In this document: in pieces, positions 21,151-30,023 of the stretch
Layout: the number at the start of each line of letters is the position of its first letter
Position numbering within the stretch: position 1 is the stretch's first letter
Translations under genes and position numbers: made by a program
The notes under the pieces: model-generated
Databases searched by the model: none
The model's input: only the letters and a program-made list of their open reading frames with translations
What the model was told of the DNA's origin: nothing
DNA from: Beijerinckiaceae bacterium
Lineage (GTDB): Bacteria; Pseudomonadota; Alphaproteobacteria; Rhizobiales; Beijerinckiaceae
Assembly: GCA_027532775.1 (NCBI GenBank)
Contig: JAPZTO010000002.1
Location: 372,001 to 436,000 of the forward strand
Length of the DNA: 64,000 nt
Direction: 5' to 3'

Positions 21151-22323
21151 ATGTCGCTGATCGAGCGCTACATTTTTCGAATCGCGAGCTTCGCCTTCCT
21201 GATGGGGCTGGTGGCGCTGACGGCGATCATCTGGCTGACCCAGGCGCTGCGCGAGCTGAACCTCGTGACCGGCAAGGGGCAGTCGCTGCTCGTCTTCTTT
21301 CAGGTGACCTTCTACGGGCTTCCTGCCCTGGTTATGGTGATCGCGCCGATCGCGCTGTTCGTGGCCGTGCTCTACACGCTGAATCGCCTGAACAGCGACA
21401 GCGAGCTGATCGTCATGAATGCCGCCGGGATTCCACCGCGGAACCTCCTGAAGCCGCTGGCGATCCTGACCGTTCTGGTTTCGCTGACTGTCGGCGTCAT
21501 GACGCTCTACGCCATGCCCGAGAGCTTTCGATCGCTGAGGACATTGCTGACCAAGATCCGCGCCGATGTGGTGACGCGGATCATCCAGGAAGGCAGATTC
21601 ATCACGCTCGACCAGGGGATTGTGTTCCATTACCGCGAGCGGCTGCCCGGCGGGGCAATGGGCGGCGTCATGATCCACGATTCCCGCGACCCGAAGACGT
21701 CGGCCACCTATCTCGCGGCCCGCGGCGTGGTGACGGAAGTCGAGGGCGCGACCTATCTCCTGCTCGAGCAGGGCTCGATGCAGCGGCAGCAGCAAGGCGC
21801 GCGCGAGAGCGCAATCATCGCCTTCGAGCGCTATGTGTTCGATCTCGACCAGTTCGAGCAGGGAGGCGGCGTCATCCAGTACAAGCCGCGCGAGCGCCGG
21901 ACCTGGGAATTGCTCACGCTTGACCGGAACGACCCCTTCGTCCGGTCGATCTACGGGCGGTTCCGGGCCGAGCTGCATGACAGGCTGACAAACCCGCTCT
22001 ATCCGCTGGCCACGCTGGCCATTGCCTTCGCCGCGCTCGGCAATGCACGCACCACCCGGCAGGGGCGCGGCACGGCGATTGCCGGCGCCGTGGCGGCGCT
22101 GATCCTGATGCGCATCGCCGGGTTTGCCGCTGCGGGACTCGCGGTCCGCAGCCAGGCCGGTGTGTGGCTGATGTATCTCGTGCCGATCGCGACGACGATT
22201 CTCGGTACGGTCTATGCCTACCGGACCTTCTGGCCGACGACGCAGCGTCAATCCGCGCTGGTGGCGCGCTTCTCCGGCTGGATCGAGCGGCGCCTGCCCC
22301 AGCGCGCCGGGGCGGCTTCATGA
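21151..22323 (+). CDS. lptF: LPS export permease LptF
   Basis: One of two membrane subunits of the LptB2FG ABC transporter, which pulls lipopolysaccharide from the inner membrane onto the Lpt bridge. The 390-residue protein starts at the ATG at 21151, preceded by AAGGAAAG. It has N-terminal helices (IFRIASFAFLMGLVALTAII), a large periplasmic beta-jellyroll, and C-terminal helices. The conserved opening SLIERYIFR matches the family. The stop overlaps the lptG start (ATGA), so translation is coupled. Confidence 0.95.
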   Translation: MSLIERYIFRIASFAFLMGLVALTAIIWLTQALRELNLVTGKGQSLLVFFQVTFYGLPALVMVIAPIALFVAVLYTLNRLNSDSELIVMNAAGIPPRNLLKPLAILTVLVSLTVGVMTLYAMPESFRSLRTLLTKIRADVVTRIIQEGRFITLDQGIVFHYRERLPGGAMGGVMIHDSRDPKTSATYLAARGVVTEVEGATYLLLEQGSMQRQQQGARESAIIAFERYVFDLDQFEQGGGVIQYKPRERRTWELLTLDRNDPFVRSIYGRFRAELHDRLTNPLYPLATLAIAFAALGNARTTRQGRGTAIAGAVAALILMRIAGFAAAGLAVRSQAGVWLMYLVPIATTILGTVYAYRTFWPTTQRQSALVARFSGWIERRLPQRAGAAS

Positions 22324-23402
22324 TCGGCTCGACGCTTGGCTTCTATTTCGCGCGTCGCTTCGCCGGAGCGATGATGGTCGTGTTCGGCACGGTCTTCGTG
22401 CTGATCTATATGCTCGATTTCGTCGAGCTGATGCGCCGGGCGGGCGATGCTGTCGGTGCCGGAGCCGGCACGATGGCGCGGCTTGCCCTGTTCCGCACGC
22501 CAGCGACCGCCGAGCAGGTCATCCCGTTCGGTATGCTTTTCGGCGGGATGGTGACTTTCATCGGCCTTTCACGCCGGCTGGAACTGGTGATTGCCCGGTC
22601 GGCCGGCATCTCCGCCTGGCAGTTCCTGACGCCTGCCCTGATGGTGGCGCTGCTGACCGGCATTTTCGTGACGACCGTGTACAACCCTGTCTCGACCCGC
22701 CTGAAGGATCAGGCCAATGCGCTGGAAGCTCATATCTTCCGGCGTGGCGGGGCGAATCTCGGCAATGCCGTCTGGTTGCGGCAGCGCTCTGTCGATGGTG
22801 AGGCAATCATCCGCGCCACGGCCTTCGACGCGGAACGCAACGTGCTGCTCGGTGCCTCGGTCTATGTGATGGATGACCGCAACCAGTTGCTTGAGCGCAT
22901 CGAGGCGACGGAAGCGGAACTCATGGCCGGATTCTGGCGATTCCGGCAGGCGCGCGTCGTTTCCCTGGATGTCGAGCCCGGCCAGTATGATACCTATCTG
23001 CTGGCCAGCAACCTGACGGTTGACGAGGTGCGTTCGGCCCTCGGGCCCGGGCAGGCTGTGTCATTCTGGTCGCTGCCTGAAATTGTCTCGCGGCTGGAAC
23101 TTGCCGGCCTCGATGCAACGCGGTATCGCCTTGTTTATCAGACGTTGCTGGCCCGCCCGGGCTTGCTCGTCGCGATGGTTCTGCTGGCCGCTTGTTTTTC
23201 TTTAAAGTTTTTACGATCTGGTGGTCTGGCTCGAATGGTGTTGGGTGGTGTGAGCGCAGGGTTTGCCCTCTATGTGGCGACAAAAGTCGTCGAAGACCTG
23301 GGAAATGCCGGGGTGGTTTCGGCTGCCTTCGCAGCCTGGGCTGCGCCTGCTGTTGCCAGCGGCTTCGGGATTCTGACGCTGCTGCACAAGGAAGACGGCT
23401 GA
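22320..23402 (+). CDS. lptG: LPS export permease LptG
   Basis: The partner of LptF in the lipopolysaccharide ABC transporter. The 360 residues begin MIGSTLGFYFARRF with transmembrane helices (MMVVFGTVFVLIYMLDFVEL). A periplasmic jellyroll follows, then C-terminal helices after the conserved LLAACFSLKFLRSGG. A locally AT-rich patch at about 23190-23218 encodes that conserved motif, so it is a base-composition oddity and not a frameshift. It overlaps lptF by four bases and lptD by one base. Confidence 0.95.
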   Translation: MIGSTLGFYFARRFAGAMMVVFGTVFVLIYMLDFVELMRRAGDAVGAGAGTMARLALFRTPATAEQVIPFGMLFGGMVTFIGLSRRLELVIARSAGISAWQFLTPALMVALLTGIFVTTVYNPVSTRLKDQANALEAHIFRRGGANLGNAVWLRQRSVDGEAIIRATAFDAERNVLLGASVYVMDDRNQLLERIEATEAELMAGFWRFRQARVVSLDVEPGQYDTYLLASNLTVDEVRSALGPGQAVSFWSLPEIVSRLELAGLDATRYRLVYQTLLARPGLLVAMVLLAACFSLKFLRSGGLARMVLGGVSAGFALYVATKVVEDLGNAGVVSAAFAAWAAPAVASGFGILTLLHKEDG

Positions 23403-25972
23403 TGCAGCTGATCTTCGGCAATAATCCACCGGAATGGTTAACGTTCCGCAAAGCGCTCCCTGCGGCGCTTGCGCTGTTCCTGTTTGCCCCTGCCCTGTCT
23501 ACGGCCGTCTCGGCCCAGACGCTGAACGAGAGGCTCGCCGCGCGCCAGCAGAACACCAAGCAGTCGCGGATGGTGGTGGATGCGCGCGAGGTCGTCTATG
23601 ACCGCGACCGGGATCGCGTCAGCGCGGTCGGCGACGTGCAGATCCTCTATCAGGGCCGGACGCTCCAGGCCGACCGTGTCACCTATGACCGGAAGAACCG
23701 CCGTGTCTATGCCGAGGGCAATGCCCGACTGACCGAGGCTGATGGCACGAAGAGCTTTTCCGACCGCTTCGACCTGACGGATGATTTCCGCGACGGCTTT
23801 ATCGATTCGCTGCGCGTCGAGACACCCAACAAGACGCGCTTCTCGGCCGCCCGCGCCGAGCGGACCGGCGGCGAGCAGACAGTCTTCGATCGTGGCACGT
23901 TCACCGCCTGCGAGCCCTGCAAGGACAATCCGGAAAAGCCGCCACTCTGGCAGGTCAAGGCGGCCCGGATCATCCATAACAATTCCGAGCAGCGCATCTA
24001 TTACGAGAATGCCTCGATCGAGTTCTGGGGCGTGCCTGTGGCGTGGTTCCCGTATTTCGCCTCGCCCGATCCGACCGTGTCACGCCTGTCGGGCGTGCTC
24101 TCGCCGCGCTTCATCTCGCGGACGCGGCTGGGTTACGGTGCTTCGCTGCCGGTCTTCTGGGCCCTCGCGCCGAATTATGACCTGACGGTCACGCCGTCCT
24201 ATTTCTCCCGGCAGGGCTTCCATGGCGATGCGCTCTGGCGCCACCGGACCGAGAACGGCTCCTATAACATCCGGATCAACGGCATCTTCCAGCAGGATCG
24301 CCGTGCCTTCGATTCGCGCCCCTTCGCCGGTGCTGGCGACAAGACCTTCCGCGGCAGCATCGCATCGCGCGGGAAGTTCTATCTCAACGAGAAATGGACC
24401 TTCGGCTGGGACGGGGCCATCGCGACCGACAAGTTCTACTTTACCGATTACAAGGTGAAGCCGTCGTCGCTGTCCAACACGTATTTCACGGAATCGATTT
24501 CGAAGATCTATTTCCAGGGGCGTGGCGAACGCAGCTGGTTTGACCTCTCGGCCTATCATTTCCTCGGGTTGTCGACGACGGACTGGCAGCCGCAGATCGG
24601 CAATGCCGTTCCCTCCTTCGATTTCGACCGCCGGTTCACGCCTGACGCGCTGGGCGGCGAGCTGAAGCTGACGGCGAACATGGCGGCGATCAACCGCGAT
24701 GCGGCGTTCTATCAGCCGCTGCCGCTGGCCGGCGGCAATTTCGTGCCGACGACGCTGCTCTACAACAACAACGAAGGGCAATATTATGCCTGCCGCTATA
24801 CCAGCGGTGGCGTGGCTGTCGGTAACTACACGCCCGGGCAATGCCTGCTGCGCGGCTTTGCCGGCCAGTATGTCCGCTCCAGCGTCGATCTTTCATGGCG
24901 CCGGCAGTTCATCGATCCGGTCGGCCAGGTCTGGACTCCGTTTGTTGGCCTGCGCGGCGACCTCGCCTTCCTGCAGGTCCGCCAGTCCGGCTATAATGCA
25001 CCAAACGATGCCTTTGGCGGCGCGGGTTACGGCAACGACAAGCAGGCTGCCTTCTTCGGCGGGAACGCTGATAACTACCTGTTCCGCGGCATGCCCTCGA
25101 TCGGCATCGAATACCGCTATCCGTTCTTTGCCATGTCGAGCTTTGGCACGCACCATATCGAGCCGATTGCCCAGCTCATCGTCCGGCCGAACGAGCAGCG
25201 GATCGGCAAGTTGCCGAACGAGGACGCCCAGTCGCTGGTCTTCGACGAGAATTCGATCTTCTCGCTCAACAAGTTCTCCGGTTACGACCGTGTCGAGGGC
25301 GGGACGCGCCTGAACTATGGCGGGCGGTATTCCTTCAGCGGCAATAACGGCACCTATGCCAGCGTGCTGTTCGGCCAGTCGATCCACCTTTACGGCCGGA
25401 ACTCCTACGCCCAGTATGATCTGGCGAATACGGGCCGCAATTCCGGCCTCGAGGGCCGGCAATCCCATTTCGTCGCGGCGGCGACAGTCCAGCCCAATCT
25501 CAATTCCGCCTTCACCGTGCGTGGCCGTTTTGACGAGAAGTCGCTCGGCCTGAAGCGTCTGGATGTCGAAGGTACCACCAAGGTCATCGAGCGGGTCCAT
25601 CTGACCGCGCTCTATTCGCGGATCGCGCCGCAGCCGGAACTCGGTTACACGCTGCGTCGCGAGGGCGTTTACCTCAAGACGCATATCGACCTGCCGAAGA
25701 ATTTCTATGCCACCGGTTCGGTCCTGTTCGATCTGGACCGATATTTGACACAAAAGATCGTCAATCCTGCTGGCAATACCTCGCCCTGGAGCGTTTCCGG
25801 CACCATGCTGGGGGTGGGCTACAAGGATGAGTGCACGGACCTGTCCTTGACCTATTCCCGCACCTACAACGACTATCTGACAGGCACGAACCAGCGGACC
25901 ACCACTTACATGATGCGTCTCGAGTTGCGCGAATTGGGCGAGACCTCGATTGCGCGGAGGACGACACGCTGA
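23402..25972 (+). CDS. lptD: LPS-assembly outer-membrane protein LptD
   Basis: Forms the outer-membrane beta barrel that delivers lipopolysaccharide to the cell surface with LptE. The 856 residues begin with a signal peptide (hydrophobic core ALPAALALFLFAPAL, cleavage near VSA-QT). An OstA/LptA-like periplasmic domain follows (VVDAREVVYDRDRDRVSAVG, VTYDRKNRRVYAEGNARL). The rest is a large barrel rich in alternating aromatic strands, with a C-terminal strand ending in TYMMRLELRELGE. The start codon shares a base with the lptG stop (TGATG). LptA, LptB, LptC and LptE genes are not in this window. Confidence 0.96.
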   Translation: MQLIFGNNPPEWLTFRKALPAALALFLFAPALSTAVSAQTLNERLAARQQNTKQSRMVVDAREVVYDRDRDRVSAVGDVQILYQGRTLQADRVTYDRKNRRVYAEGNARLTEADGTKSFSDRFDLTDDFRDGFIDSLRVETPNKTRFSAARAERTGGEQTVFDRGTFTACEPCKDNPEKPPLWQVKAARIIHNNSEQRIYYENASIEFWGVPVAWFPYFASPDPTVSRLSGVLSPRFISRTRLGYGASLPVFWALAPNYDLTVTPSYFSRQGFHGDALWRHRTENGSYNIRINGIFQQDRRAFDSRPFAGAGDKTFRGSIASRGKFYLNEKWTFGWDGAIATDKFYFTDYKVKPSSLSNTYFTESISKIYFQGRGERSWFDLSAYHFLGLSTTDWQPQIGNAVPSFDFDRRFTPDALGGELKLTANMAAINRDAAFYQPLPLAGGNFVPTTLLYNNNEGQYYACRYTSGGVAVGNYTPGQCLLRGFAGQYVRSSVDLSWRRQFIDPVGQVWTPFVGLRGDLAFLQVRQSGYNAPNDAFGGAGYGNDKQAAFFGGNADNYLFRGMPSIGIEYRYPFFAMSSFGTHHIEPIAQLIVRPNEQRIGKLPNEDAQSLVFDENSIFSLNKFSGYDRVEGGTRLNYGGRYSFSGNNGTYASVLFGQSIHLYGRNSYAQYDLANTGRNSGLEGRQSHFVAAATVQPNLNSAFTVRGRFDEKSLGLKRLDVEGTTKVIERVHLTALYSRIAPQPELGYTLRREGVYLKTHIDLPKNFYATGSVLFDLDRYLTQKIVNPAGNTSPWSVSGTMLGVGYKDECTDLSLTYSRTYNDYLTGTNQRTTTYMMRLELRELGETSIARRTTR

Positions 25973-26916
25973 TGCTCACCCTTGCCCTTCCGGCGCGCGC
26001 CGGCCTGCCGGCGGCCTTCCGGCTGACCCTTGCCATGGCCGCTATCCTGCCTGCCGCCACTGTTCTCGCGCCGACAAAGGTCTCGGCGCAGGCCGTAGTG
26101 GCGCTGGTCAACAATGCGCCCGTCACCACCTTCGATGTCGAGCAGCGGATGCGGATCGCCTCGATGACCGAACGCCGCCGGCTTGACCGCAAGGCGGCGA
26201 TCCAGGAACTGATCGACGACCAGGTGAAGCTGATCGAGGCGCGCCGCGTCGGCTATCGTGTCACCGAAGAGGGTGTCGAGCAGGAATTCATCAAGCTCGC
26301 CAAGGGCGCCCGGATGTCGGAGCGGGAGTTCGAAACCGCCCTCCAGCGCGCCGGTATCCAGCCCTCGGCGCTGCGGGCGAAGATCCGGGCGGATCTGGCC
26401 TGGGTTGTCCTGCTGCGGGACCAGGCCCGCCGGGGGTCGCAAGTCACCAATGACGAGCTGGAGACCGAGATCGAGGCCCGCCGGCGCAAGGAAGGCGTGA
26501 TCACCGAATATGTGTTGCGCCCGGTTGTCTTCATCGTGGCGCGCGGGACGTCGCCGGGTAGCCGCATGGCGGCCGCCAACTCTGTCCGGGCGCGGTTCAA
26601 TTCCTGCGAGACGGGCTTCGACGAGATCCGGTCCCTGCCGGATGTTGCGATCCGACCACCGATCATGCGGACCTCTACCGATCTCTCGCCGCAGTTGCGC
26701 CAGCTTTTCGAGCGCACACCGGTTGACAGGATGACGCCGCCCTCGCCCTCCAGCGAGGGAATCGAGATCGTGGCCGTCTGCTCGAAGAAGGAACGCGAAA
26801 ACCCGGCCTCGCAGCGTTCTGCGGTTGCGGTCGATCTTTCGGAACGCAAGATTACGGCGAATGCGAAGACCTATATCGAATCGCTTCGCAAGAAGGTCGA
26901 TATCCGCTTCCGGTAG
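25972..26916 (+). CDS. SurA N-terminal-domain periplasmic chaperone
   Basis: A periplasmic SurA-like protein expected to escort outer-membrane proteins such as LptD. It has 314 residues, with a signal peptide ending near VSA-QAVV. The SurA N-terminal chaperone domain follows (ALVNNAPVTTFDVEQRMRIA, AIQELIDDQVKLIEARRVGY). The C-terminal half (from about residue 180) has only a degenerate relation to parvulin, and I cannot see a convincing PPIase active site. The ATG shares a base with the lptD stop. rsmA follows three bases after its stop. Calling it surA outright would overstate the C-terminal half. Confidence 0.85.
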   Translation: MLTLALPARAGLPAAFRLTLAMAAILPAATVLAPTKVSAQAVVALVNNAPVTTFDVEQRMRIASMTERRRLDRKAAIQELIDDQVKLIEARRVGYRVTEEGVEQEFIKLAKGARMSEREFETALQRAGIQPSALRAKIRADLAWVVLLRDQARRGSQVTNDELETEIEARRRKEGVITEYVLRPVVFIVARGTSPGSRMAAANSVRARFNSCETGFDEIRSLPDVAIRPPIMRTSTDLSPQLRQLFERTPVDRMTPPSPSSEGIEIVAVCSKKERENPASQRSAVAVDLSERKITANAKTYIESLRKKVDIRFR

Positions 26917-26919
26917 TCC

Positions 26920-27759
26920 ATGATGCTCGACACCTTGCCGCCCCTGCGAGAGGTGATCCGGGCATATGGGCTCGACGCCCGGAAGTCGCTCGGGCAGAAT
27001 TTCCTTCTGGATCTGAACATCACCTCGAAGATTGCCCGTTCGGCGGGCAGCCTCGAGGACCATGTCGTGGTCGAGATCGGGCCGGGCCCCGGGGGGCTCA
27101 CGCGCGCGCTGCTTGCCCACGGCGCTGCCCGCGTGGTTGCGATCGAGCGCGATCCACGTTGCCTGCCGGCTTTGCAGGAGATCGCGGATGCCTATCCCGG
27201 GCGATTGACGATCATCGAGGGCGATGCGCTGATGATCGACCCGAGGGATTATCTCGGCGGCATGCCGGCGCGGATCGTCGCCAACCTGCCCTACAATGTC
27301 GGCACGATGCTGCTGATCGGCTGGCTGCGCTCCGAGCCCTGGCCGCCCTACTATTCGAGCATGACGTTGATGTTCCAGCGCGAGGTGGCGGAGCGCATTA
27401 CCGCCACGCCCGAGCGTCCGCATGATTATGGCCGTCTCGGTGTCCTCGCGAACTGGCGGTGCGAGACGAAGATCCTGTTCGACCTGCCGCCATCGGCGTT
27501 CACCCCGCCGCCGAAGGTCACGTCGTCAGTTGTCAGGCTGGTACCCCGCCCCATCCTTGTGCCATGCCGGCTGGAAACGCTCGAACGGGTGACGAGCGCG
27601 GCTTTCACGCAGCGGCGCAAGATGATCCGCCAGAGTCTCAAATCCCTCGGGGACCCGATGGCGCTGGCCGAGGCTGCCGGCCTTGATGGTTCGGAGCGGC
27701 CGGAGACGCTGCCGATCGAGACTTTCCTTGCGCTGGCCAATGCGCTGGATGCCCGCTGA
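26920..27759 (+). CDS. rsmA: 16S rRNA A1518/A1519 dimethyltransferase
   Basis: Dimethylates two adjacent adenosines near the 3' end of 16S rRNA during small-subunit assembly. The 279-residue protein has [12 protein letters not shown], the SAM-binding [15 protein letters not shown], and the catalytic NLPYN motif. A C-terminal helical domain ([19 protein letters not shown]) follows. Start ATG at 26920. In many Hyphomicrobiales pdxA stands between surA and rsmA; here the spacing is only three bases and pdxA is absent. The stop abuts the convergent gmk stop. Confidence 0.96.
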   Translation: MMLDTLPPLREVIRAYGLDARKSLGQNFLLDLNITSKIARSAGSLEDHVVVEIGPGPGGLTRALLAHGAARVVAIERDPRCLPALQEIADAYPGRLTIIEGDALMIDPRDYLGGMPARIVANLPYNVGTMLLIGWLRSEPWPPYYSSMTLMFQREVAERITATPERPHDYGRLGVLANWRCETKILFDLPPSAFTPPPKVTSSVVRLVPRPILVPCRLETLERVTSAAFTQRRKMIRQSLKSLGDPMALAEAAGLDGSERPETLPIETFLALANALDAR

Positions 27760-28431
27760 TCACGACAGGATGGCGCGGAGATCCATCAGCAGGGCTTCCG
27801 TCAGCGCCGGGAGATGCGGCTGGCGGTGCCGCTTCAGGCGCTCGGCGACCAGCACCTGCTTCAAATCGTGGAAGCAGCGCTCGAGATCATCATTGACGAG
27901 AACGAAATCATAGTCCTGCCAGCGGGCGATCTCGGTTTCGGCCGTGCGGAGCCGCCGCAGGATCACGTCATCCGAATCTTCAGCGCGGCGCTTCAGACGG
28001 CTCTGCAATTCGGCGATCGAGGGCGGCAGGATAAAGACGCTGACCACATCCTCGCGCATGCGCTCATAGAGCTGCAATGTGCCTTGCACATCGATGTCGA
28101 ACAGGACATCCCGGCCCTCGCCGAGGGCCTGTTCCACAAGCTGCCGTGGCGTGGCATAGAAATTTCCGTGCACTTCCGCCCATTCCAGCAGGTCGCCACG
28201 TTCACGCATCTGGTGGAAGGTAGGAACGTCGATGAAATGGTAATGAACGCCGTGGACCTCGCTCGGGCGACGCGGCCGGGTCGTGACCGAAACGGACAGG
28301 CGGATCTCCGGGTCATCCTGCAGGAGGAGGCGCGACAGGGCCGACTTTCCCGCGCCAGAGGGCGACGAGATCACGAACATGATGCCGCGCCGGATCGAAA
28401 CTTGGGTCGAGGAAGGGTGCCCGGGCGTCAT
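27760..28431 (-). CDS. gmk: Guanylate kinase
   Basis: Phosphorylates GMP to GDP, linking the purine pathway to nucleotide pools. The P-loop SSPSGAGKS is at residues 22-30, and the GMP-binding core has SVTTRPRRPSEVHGVHYHF. The 223-residue length includes a short N-terminal extension that is common in alphaproteobacteria. The ATG at 28431 has an AGGT-type ribosome binding site, and an internal ATG at 28380 directly before the P-loop strand is an alternative. It is 67 bases downstream of mltG; yicC, often found between the two, is missing. Confidence 0.96.
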   Translation of the reverse strand: MTPGHPSSTQVSIRRGIMFVISSPSGAGKSALSRLLLQDDPEIRLSVSVTTRPRRPSEVHGVHYHFIDVPTFHQMRERGDLLEWAEVHGNFYATPRQLVEQALGEGRDVLFDIDVQGTLQLYERMREDVVSVFILPPSIAELQSRLKRRAEDSDDVILRRLRTAETEIARWQDYDFVLVNDDLERCFHDLKQVLVAERLKRHRQPHLPALTEALLMDLRAILS

Positions 28432-28498
28432 GATGACCTGCTGAAAAATGCCCTGAATGACCGTCTCCTAGGCGGATTCGGCCGCGAGGGCTATCCGT

Positions 28499-29899
28499 TC
28501 ATTGCGGCGCTGCAGGTGCCGGACGGGCACCCTGCTGCGGCGGGTTCGCAGGGCGTGCGGCGGGTGCAAGGGGCGCCGGCCGGATTGCAGGGGCCTGCGC
28601 TGGCGCAAAACCGGTAACCGCGCCGGTCGTGCCGGGGCTGACGAGGCCCGGCGCTTCGAGGTTCGTCCGGTTGGTGGCGGGTGGCGCCACCGCCGGCGGA
28701 GCGGCATTGCCATCGACCGGCGCTGGCGTGCCCTGCCCGGCCCGGCTGGCCTCGATCTGCCGCCACCGGGCGACATTCCGGTTATGCTGTTCGAGGGTTT
28801 CCGCAAAGGCATGGCCACCCGTGCCGTCCGCGACGAAAAAGACGTCCTTCGTCCGCGACGGGTTTGCCGTCGCTTCCATGGCCGCACGGCCGGGATTGGC
28901 GATCGGGCCCGGCGGCAGGCCATTGATGACATAGGTGTTATAGGGCGTCGGGCGTTCGATTTCGGAACGGAGGATCCCCCGGCCCAGCGTCGCCTTTCCG
29001 CCGACAAGGCCATAGATGATCGTCGGGTCCGACTGGAGCTTCATGTTCCGGTTGAGGCGATTGACGAAAACGCCGGCCACGCGGCTGCGTTCGTCAGCCC
29101 GGCCTGTTTCCTTCTCGACGATGGAGGCCAGCGTGACCAGCTCGCGCGGGTTTTTCAGCGGCGTTTCCTTCGACCGGCGGTTCCAGATGTCCTGCAGGAC
29201 ACGCCTTTGCTCGCGCTGCATGCGGGCCAGAAGGGCCTCGCGCGGCGTGCCGCGGTTGATCTTGTAGGTGTCCGGCAGGAGTGTGCCCTCGGCCGGGATC
29301 TGGGAGATCTCGCCGACAAGAAGATCATTCTCCTTCAGCCGCTCGACGATCTGCTCGCTGGTCAGGCCTTCCGGAATGGTGATCGTATGCTCGACCGACC
29401 GTCCAGACGTGATGATGTCGATGACCTCGTTCATCGTCACCTGACGGCGGAACAGGTATTCACCGGATTTGGCGCGGTTCTTGGTGGCTTCGTCCGAGGA
29501 GAATTTGGCCTGGATATCGCGCACGAACAGGGCCGTCCACAGGAGGAACGGGCGCGAGATCACGCCTTCGCGTTCCAGCTGCTCGGCGATATCCTCGGTC
29601 GTGGAGCCGCGTTCGATGATCACCGACCTGTCGGCGACCAAGGGCCCGGGGCTGGAGAATTCCTTTCGCGCGACGGCAATGCCGCCGGCAATCACCACGG
29701 CGGCGATCAGCGATACCGTGAGCAGGCCCGAGAACAGGGCGACGAGCCCGCCCTTGCGTTTCTTGGGGGGCGGCGGCGGTGCGGGCTGCGCGGCCACGGC
29801 TTCGCCTTCGGCGGGCCGGCGACGGCCGCCGAACCAGCCCCGACGGATCTCGGCTGCTCCGCTTTCCGACCCTGTTTCCTTGCCTGGCTTGGGTGCCAT
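28499..29899 (-). CDS. mltG: Endolytic murein transglycosylase MltG
   Basis: Cleaves nascent peptidoglycan glycan strands and so sets their length; anchored in the inner membrane. A basic cytoplasmic stretch and one transmembrane helix (LVALFSGLLTVSLIAAVVIA) precede a LysM-like region. The YceG catalytic domain follows, with ELVTLASIVEKETGRADE, in which the glutamate is the general acid. The tail of roughly 85 residues is rich in Pro and Ala, is probably disordered, and is longer than in most homologues. I use the ATG at 29899 (466 residues, MAPKPGKE), preceded by AAGGCG; an in-frame ATG at 29956 would add 19 residues. It stands between fabF and gmk. Confidence 0.93.
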   Translation of the reverse strand: MAPKPGKETGSESGAAEIRRGWFGGRRRPAEGEAVAAQPAPPPPPKKRKGGLVALFSGLLTVSLIAAVVIAGGIAVARKEFSSPGPLVADRSVIIERGSTTEDIAEQLEREGVISRPFLLWTALFVRDIQAKFSSDEATKNRAKSGEYLFRRQVTMNEVIDIITSGRSVEHTITIPEGLTSEQIVERLKENDLLVGEISQIPAEGTLLPDTYKINRGTPREALLARMQREQRRVLQDIWNRRSKETPLKNPRELVTLASIVEKETGRADERSRVAGVFVNRLNRNMKLQSDPTIIYGLVGGKATLGRGILRSEIERPTPYNTYVINGLPPGPIANPGRAAMEATANPSRTKDVFFVADGTGGHAFAETLEQHNRNVARWRQIEASRAGQGTPAPVDGNAAPPAVAPPATNRTNLEAPGLVSPGTTGAVTGFAPAQAPAIRPAPLAPAARPANPPQQGARPAPAAPQ

Positions 29900-30023
29900 C
29901 GAGACGCCTTTGACTTGTCGCAGGAACTTCAGGCCCCTGGCGATTCTGAAAGCCATGCTCCGCCTATGTCTTCGGAATATGGCGAAAACGGGTTACGTGC
30001 GGCGGATCCGCCGGGAATGCCCT

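Noticed and set aside
23190-23218. AT-rich patch in lptG as a possible frameshift or insertion scar
   Set aside because: The frame is intact and the patch encodes the conserved FSLKFLRSGG motif.
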